Positions 57,799 through 64,000 of a stretch of 64,000 nt of DNA are shown piece after piece. Origin of the DNA: Pleurostoma richardsiae (Eukaryota; Ascomycota; Sordariomycetes; Calosphaeriales; Pleurostomataceae); assembly GCA_030052745.1 (NCBI GenBank), contig JANBVO010000032.1:248001-312000 (forward strand), written 5' to 3'. Made by a program: the position numbers and the translations under genes. The notes under the pieces are model-generated. The model was not told the DNA's origin, ran no database searches, and was given only the letters and a program-made list of their open reading frames with translations. Each line of letters opens with the position of its first letter. Position 1 is the stretch's first letter.

Positions 57799-60700
57799 GG
57801 CCTCCCACCCCGTCTCTTCCAGTCCTGGGCGCACTCTCTCGCGGGTTTGGCGGACTAGAAGCACGGAACACTTACTACTGGCTCCTAACCCTGACGGCGC
57901 CGGCGGCGGGAGGGTGTGCGGGAGCTACCTAGCCTAGCTTCCTTTACGAGGAGGGAGTGCCGATAGAGAACCACACGGATGGATGCCTTTCTCTTTCTTC
58001 AGGCCGACTCGCCAACTCCCTGGCGAGCATTCGATGGCTTCGCGGGCAGCACCTCTACGAGCCGGAACCGGAGCCTTGGCAAACCGGCAAGGAGAGTGAG
58101 CAGAGCGACACGATCGAGAGGCGCACAAGATGCAAGGTATGCGAGGCACCACAAGCTACGAACGACATCATCCAGTGCAGAGGGAGGGAGGGAGACCTGG
58201 GCAGCAGTGATGGCTCGCACGGCGCTGGGCTTTCCACTGTGACACCCGAGCCAAGTGCATGGCCCGGAAGTGGAAGGCTGCCAAAAACGCAGAGGGCGAC
58301 GGCCGCGATGACGGTTGGGGGTTAGCATGAGAAGAGGGCGCCGCCCAAAAGAGACACAACCCGTGTGTGGCAGGCGGGCAGGGGTTCCAGAACGTGGGTG
58401 GTGCAAATGGAACCCGAACCACAGAACAGAGCTCGGCCCACGGATTGGATGCAGGCCAAACTGAGCCCGCACGGGAGGACCAGCAGCCAAAGAGCGTGCA
58501 GGGCAGCCGGGACGAGCCATTGCAACGCTCACTTGCCCCAGAAACACACGCGGGTCAAGCCACTCTGCCTAGTGACCAGGTCGTCCGACTCTTGAGGTCA
58601 TATCAGGGCCACTATCGAGGACGCTCTCCGGAGGGGGGCTGATGACCGGTGATGTCGGACTGGCTACGCTCATTCGCTCATCGCATCGCATCCTCGACGA
58701 GGTGACGAGTGACGGTCGTGTTTGAGCAGCCTCACGGCTGCCCAAGCCCGAGGGACGAGAAAGCCCGACGACGGCATTCGCTCTCCGGGGTGGGAGACCG
58801 CGAAGTACCTCGAGACAGATGGATAGCGCAACCGCGACCTTGGGAGACAGGATGTCGCATCCGAGATCGAATCAGAGATCGATGACAGGATCTGAGGCAT
58901 GGTAGCCTTGTCCCCTGTCCTTGCCCACCGCTTTTGTCCGGCAGGGCCGTGCTGACTTCCCCCAAAATGGACTAATCGGGGGACGGGGGGCGTTTCCGGA
59001 GCCATCTGAAAAGCCCAGAAACGGCAACGCGGGCTGCCAGGGGCTTCAGGGCCGCGACGAGCAGTCTCTCGCTAGGTACTTGCCTCAAACAGACACGGGG
59101 ACTCGCGCAGATGAAAAGGCGGTATTAGGAGAGAGGACCGTTCCCAAGAACAGAATAGGGGAGTTCTTTCGTGAGGCCGTCGCAGGACCGATGGGATCGA
59201 CTGGTGGACGAGCACCAGCCCTGTGGAGGTTGGGCAGAAATGGCCTTACGGCGTCGATACCCAAAGCACCCCGGGCCGTCCAGTGACCTGCAACAGATGA
59301 ACAGCCACCTTCCACACCCAAGGCAAGCCCCGTGAGCGAACAGATGCTGACACCGGCCTGCCTCCAAGCGAGAGACATGCCACAGCACAATCCATCCCCA
59401 GATAGGCAGGGTATACTCCCTTCTCTGGACTGTTTTGGCGTCCAGTGGCAGCCACCAGGCTGTCAGAGCTCAGAGAGCTGGTGGGGTTTCTCTGCTCTAC
59501 AGGCAGCCAGGGAATGGCGACTCTCGGTCCTCTGTACTGTATATGCCATGCAGTGCACCCGCGCGGCACGTAGCTGTGGTTCATCCATTGATCCACGCAG
59601 ACAGACATTTACTCTTCTGTGTAGGTGCATGGGATCGGTATACAAGCATCTACATACCATTTCCCGCAACGCGAGCCGAAACAACCGAGGGATTGAGCCC
59701 TGCTGGTAGCGACGGCGTGATCGGAGTGGGATGAGCTCGGGATGGGCGTGGTGGCGGTCAACGTAGGCAATGAAGGGAGAATGCCGATAGCAGAGGGCAT
59801 CTCAAGCGAAGCTGCTGCCGCAAATAGGAGGACCTGAAGGACCGACGATGCAGGCAGAATGGAGCTCGGCGGCGATGGTGCAGCGTCGGTAACCAGCAGG
59901 AAGTCATGGGCAGGTTCCCCGTCCCAGTCATCTGCCACTACCGCCCCTTGACATTCACAGCTCTTGACTGGGCCGATTGCAACCCGCGCGGTCACTTGAG
60001 CGCCAAGATCCAGTCGAACTGTTGCCCGCGCAGGCCTTCAACGGCTCTACGACGGTTGGCTGTCACAGGCGGAGAAGCCCCGTGTTAAGCCTGACATGCT
60101 TGGACTGCTGCGGCGCCTTAACACTCCTCGACCACATGGACTTCGTATTCCACCCCCCATTGATCGCCGCCCTTCCATCCCCGAAGGGGTTCTATTCCTG
60201 CCCTCCTTGGAACCTCCTGCAGCTTGTTGGAACGCGCAACGCCTCTCTGCCTTGTCCTGTCTATTTTGCTCTGTTCCTCATATTGCAGGCTCTCGCCGAA
60301 AGCGCGAGAAAAAGTCGGTGGCTGGGAGCTGTACGTCCGCGGACCCGCTCTCAGGAGCCCGAAAGGTACATCAACGCTCACTCACCCCCTTTTCGACCAC
60401 TCACCTCTCTGCCCAGTGTGCTCGTGGCCGCATATTGAGCGGCCTGGCCGTGGAGACCCAAACAAGCCATCATGCAAAGTCGGTGTGTTTCTCCCCTCGG
60501 ACCTGACTGACTGATACGCGTTCCCTCTTGCGCGTCGCCAATCGCTCGATCAGGCTTGTCGCAGTCCTCTCTCGGCCTCTAGTCTTCACCGGTTTCCAAG
60601 CTCCTTCACTCGGCTTCGACCCGGTGAGCCGGCCCATTGACCAGTTCCCTGGGTATGCCTCCTGTTTACTACCTCACCTTGGCTTAGTTCGCCCGGGCTG

Positions 60701-63700
60701 GTACCACTTTCCGTGTTTACGGTCTCCTGTGGACTTGTCTCGATCTCGCGTCATGACTCTTTCTGCCTGTACCCTGACGGCCCAATGCCTGCCCAAGGTC
60801 ACCATCGACTTCGTCTACAAGGCGGTCCAAGCCTTCCTTCATGTCTCGTGCTCGCAGCTAAGCCTACTAGTCTAGCGTGTGTGCCGGAATCTTCAGTGAG
60901 GGCATACCGCTTCTGCTGTGTGCCTCCTCTGGATCGAGCCAAGGCAGACAGGCCTCTTCTGCCGGCCGGAAACGTGCCAAATGAGGCAGTCCGCCCATGA
61001 GCGAGCTTCACGATCTACTACAGGCCCATTGGACAGGCCGACGAACCACAAGCTCCCGCAGCGGACCTCCAATCACTACGGTGAGGCGATCGCGGCTGCA
61101 ACATCCACCGACATGCATCGTGAGCCTCTGTGCTGCAGCACCTTTGCTCCCGAGCCTGTGGACTGTGGAGCATAGCTTGCACCATCAGAATGCCTGGCGC
61201 GCCGTTGCGATAGGAAGAGGCACACCTCGCTTCAGGCTTCTGTTTGTTTACGTTTCCCTTCTTGTTGGTTTCATCTTCAGCGCTTTTGCCGCCCGACTTG
61301 CCTAGACTGCGCGGATGTTGAGGACCAGCCCAGCGAGTCTCTCTTTCCGGAATGGCCCCCAACGAACGATGATCCAGGACACCTGTCATCTTGTCTCGGT
61401 TACACGGCGAGGGAAGGCTGCAAGATCTCAGGGGCTTGCCGGCGTCAGTCACAAGCCGGACCCGGATGTGTGGCCGTGACTCCCTGCGCCCGATCTATCT
61501 CGGCTGGCCCAGTCATGTCCAGTATCTCAGAGAACCGCATCTGATATCCAGAGCCCAATCTGGCCGTTTCTGCCCAACGACGGAGGAATACTTCCCTACT
61601 GGAGGCTGACCGTGATAGCATCCTCTTGACCACCTTAGTGCCCGACATCCTTACCCAGGGGTGCCTCTCACATCACCAATTATCAGTCGAGCCAGGAATG
61701 GCGGTGTCTGCTCCCGGCATCTTTCGACCGTGATACTCTGATTGCTCGTGCGGCCGATCATTGGGATCTGAAGATAACCTTACGAGACTACCTGCGACTG
61801 AGTCATACGTTCTCCGGCCGCCTCATTTTGTCCAGGAAGTCTGAAACGTCTATGACCCGGTGCTCCAGCATGCCATCCGAGGCAGTCTTTGCTCTGAACG
61901 CGGCTCCCACCGCCCGAAGCCTCGTTGCAGCTTTGATGCTGGAATTATTCTTACAAACCTCCCCGGATGACTGAACCCGGCCGCAGCCAGCAGTTTCTAC
62001 ACCGCCGACTCCATGCGTCTCGTGGTACCATGCCACGGTTTTACTTCTCAGTTCAATGGCGACGCTGATAGAGACCCGAGGCTCCAAAGGATCCGTCCGA
62101 TATCAGGGGGAAGGAAGGTGGTCCCACCAGAAGCCCGTCCGGATATTCCAAGGTCTCAAAGGATCTATGGAGCAGAGGATACTGACTTTAGTGATCACAG
62201 CCCGCTGCGCCTACAAAGAGACAATTGACTGTTTTGAAATCTGCGCAACTTGGCAATCTCAAATTCAGTTCGGTGCACAGGCCCGAGCCCTGGAAGACGC
62301 TGCTGTCACGAACCTCGAAATGATAGGAAGACGTACGTCATAAAAGACAACAATCGGGGCCATTCTCACGGCGATTCGGCTGGGAAACGATATCCGGTGC
62401 TCCGGCTCAAGCTGCATGTGTAAACAAACAGGTATGGACAGCATACCGGGATATACTGTTGGCGTCGCGGTCCCCTGCTGGTGGGTTGGGGGTTGTGGAG
62501 GGCGGCATATGGCGGTGAAGCATCAGCCTGCCAGGGTGCCAGGATGCCCGTCCTTTTCGGCCAGCATTCGGAGACAAACGCCAAGGGTCGACCCAGATAT
62601 CAGATCATTCCCACGGTCAAGACCAGATGCGCATTTTCTACCTCGATGAGCGACGAAGAAGCCGTCAAAGCCGGCACTGGTCGCGTCGTACAGGCGGAGT
62701 AGACGCGATATACCCTGCCGTCAGTTTCGAACAATTATGGTGACACAGAAGTCGAGCGACTCTTTGCATGACAACGACGGCTTATACTGCATGGCGTCGT
62801 GCTGGGGTCCATTGCATTGGTCCATTAGACGCCGCAGGATTGAATTTCTAGACTCGGGCTTGACATCTTGGCTAGCATTGGGAGGACGTCCTGCATATTC
62901 TTCCAAAGGGATCCTTCAACTGTGACAGCAGCCTGCGTTGCAGAGCCATGTGCGACATGCAGGAGCTTGTGTGGCCGGTATCCCACACACTAGGAAGGAC
63001 TGCTGCTTGGGTACCCAACTATCCTGACTGCATGACCGTTGTAACTGCAGCGCCGCCGGACTCGCCTCGACCAGGTGAAGGCAGAGAGAGTGGGAGGAGA
63101 CATTCCGCTACACCGGCCACCCCAGCAAAATGCTAATTTTGTTTTGTCAGGAGGAAAGGAGAACGTAAAGACCGGCGCGCCTCTTCCCGTGGGTGTTCGG
63201 ATTTGCGGTCCAGTAGGCTCCTACCGCGATCTGGCGGTGTAGAGTTCTCTCTATCTCTGGAGTCCTGGATGCCCCAGCACTGCCGAATCCCAGAACGGAG
63301 CAACACCCTCTGACTCCTCCAACTCTTGACTTCTATTTCGAGGCACACACGCCCATGGCCCCTGGTATTACTATTTCCCCACTCCTCGTCTGACGTTGCG
63401 AGGTCCTCTTAGCCCCCAATCAGCAGTCAGTTTCTGTCACCCGATGCAGTGCAGGCCATCTTGAAACACAGGTTCTATCTCACTGCAGCCTTCGTGGAGT
63501 TGGTACCGCGCTGCACCGCTGCAGGTGCAAAGGGTGATCGGCCTCTCCCGCCTGTCGCCCAATGTTACAGCGCCAGCGCCCCTTCGGGAGTGCCAGCATT
63601 GGCAAGCGTCGCTCACAAGGAGGACCTTGCTGCTATTTGCGGACAGCGTGATGACGGCACACAGCACCGCCCCTCGCCTCACAGGTTATTCCGTCCCCTC

Positions 63701-64000
63701 TTCTGCGGAGACTGTCGTCGTGGCACGACAGGTGCAAGTAAGCTGTGCGTCATGGGCGGGAGAGTTCGGGAGATAAGGCAAGGGACAGGACAAATCTGAT
63801 AGGTGGGAGGAGGGAACAGGCGGGCGGAGAAGATCACGGGGGAGAACGGTGTGCTGTTTCACAAGGTGATAGAGGCCACTTCTTCGCTGCGATACTGACA
63901 ATCGGAGGGACATCTGGGGATCAGCTTCGTGCTCCTCTTTCACTTCGGTATTATGCCGGCTGTTTATCGGCAACGGCAACTACTTATCTGTGCATCGACG

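Larger units (their letters stand above)
56129..64000. other. Gene-free region upstream of the bZIP gene, to the window end (7.9 kb)
   Basis: 56.2-57.5 kb is purine-rich on the + strand (pyrimidine-rich in the bZIP direction), contains GATG and GTGTGGGC short repeats, and is the likely bZIP leader and promoter. A leader intron may end at 56213 (branch CACTAAC at 56228-56234 on the minus strand; a donor-like GTAAAG near 56746). Three AGGTACCT palindromes lie at 57693-57798. From 58 kb to the end I find only short uninformative frames on both strands, with no RNA gene or mobile element. Confidence 0.55.

Overview
The window is nuclear DNA of a filamentous ascomycete (Pezizomycotina, most likely a Sordariomycete). 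The protein-coding genes are split by short GT-AG introns, usually 53-103 bp, with CTAAC/CTGAC-type branch sites. Third codon positions are rich in C and G. The gene set includes FlbC, Rax2, Lcl3 and Zn2Cys6 regulators, which fits this group. Twelve protein genes are supported. I rebuilt their exon structures by hand from splice signals and reading phase. I found no tRNA, rRNA, CRISPR array or intact transposon.

Layout. 1-2807: 3' part of the U2 snRNP gene SF3B1/prp10 (+), cut by the window edge. 2808-14601: almost 12 kb without a recognisable gene. 14602-15935: flbC, a two-finger C2H2 conidiation regulator (+). 15936-23834: another 8 kb without a clear gene. 23835-29098: a compact accessory trio made of a Zn2Cys6 regulator (+), a phytanoyl-CoA-dioxygenase-like 2OG/Fe(II) oxygenase (-) and a sugar-porter MFS transporter (+). 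The last two are divergent and share a 558-bp promoter with TATA boxes, a perfect 13-bp inverted repeat, a near-perfect 14-bp direct repeat and a CGG-N5-CCG site. 30014-50175: a housekeeping block of RAX2 (-), LCL3 (-), ARPC2 (-), UTP12 (+), ATP4 (-), NOC4 (+) and a Sel1-repeat protein (+) with unusually long introns. 50176-54174: gene-free, with microsatellites. 54175-56128: a bZIP regulator (-) with a predicted membrane segment after the zipper. 56129-64000: gene-free, presumably the bZIP promoter and leader plus intergenic DNA.

How the genes work together. The trio looks like a small uptake-plus-oxidation module with its own regulator; the substrate cannot be read from the sequence. In the housekeeping block, UTP12 and NOC4 both serve 40S ribosome assembly, and ARPC2 and RAX2 both serve polarity and actin. 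Two head-to-head pairs (ARPC2/UTP12 and ATP4/NOC4) share promoters of about 300 bp. The two putative developmental or stress regulators, flbC and the bZIP, are the genes flanked by the large gene-free regions, and the 8-bp palindrome AGGTACCT recurs 1.5-2.2 kb upstream of both.

The observations most worth following are the putative membrane-anchored bZIP, the promoter architecture of the oxygenase/transporter pair, and the long non-coding flanks of the regulators.
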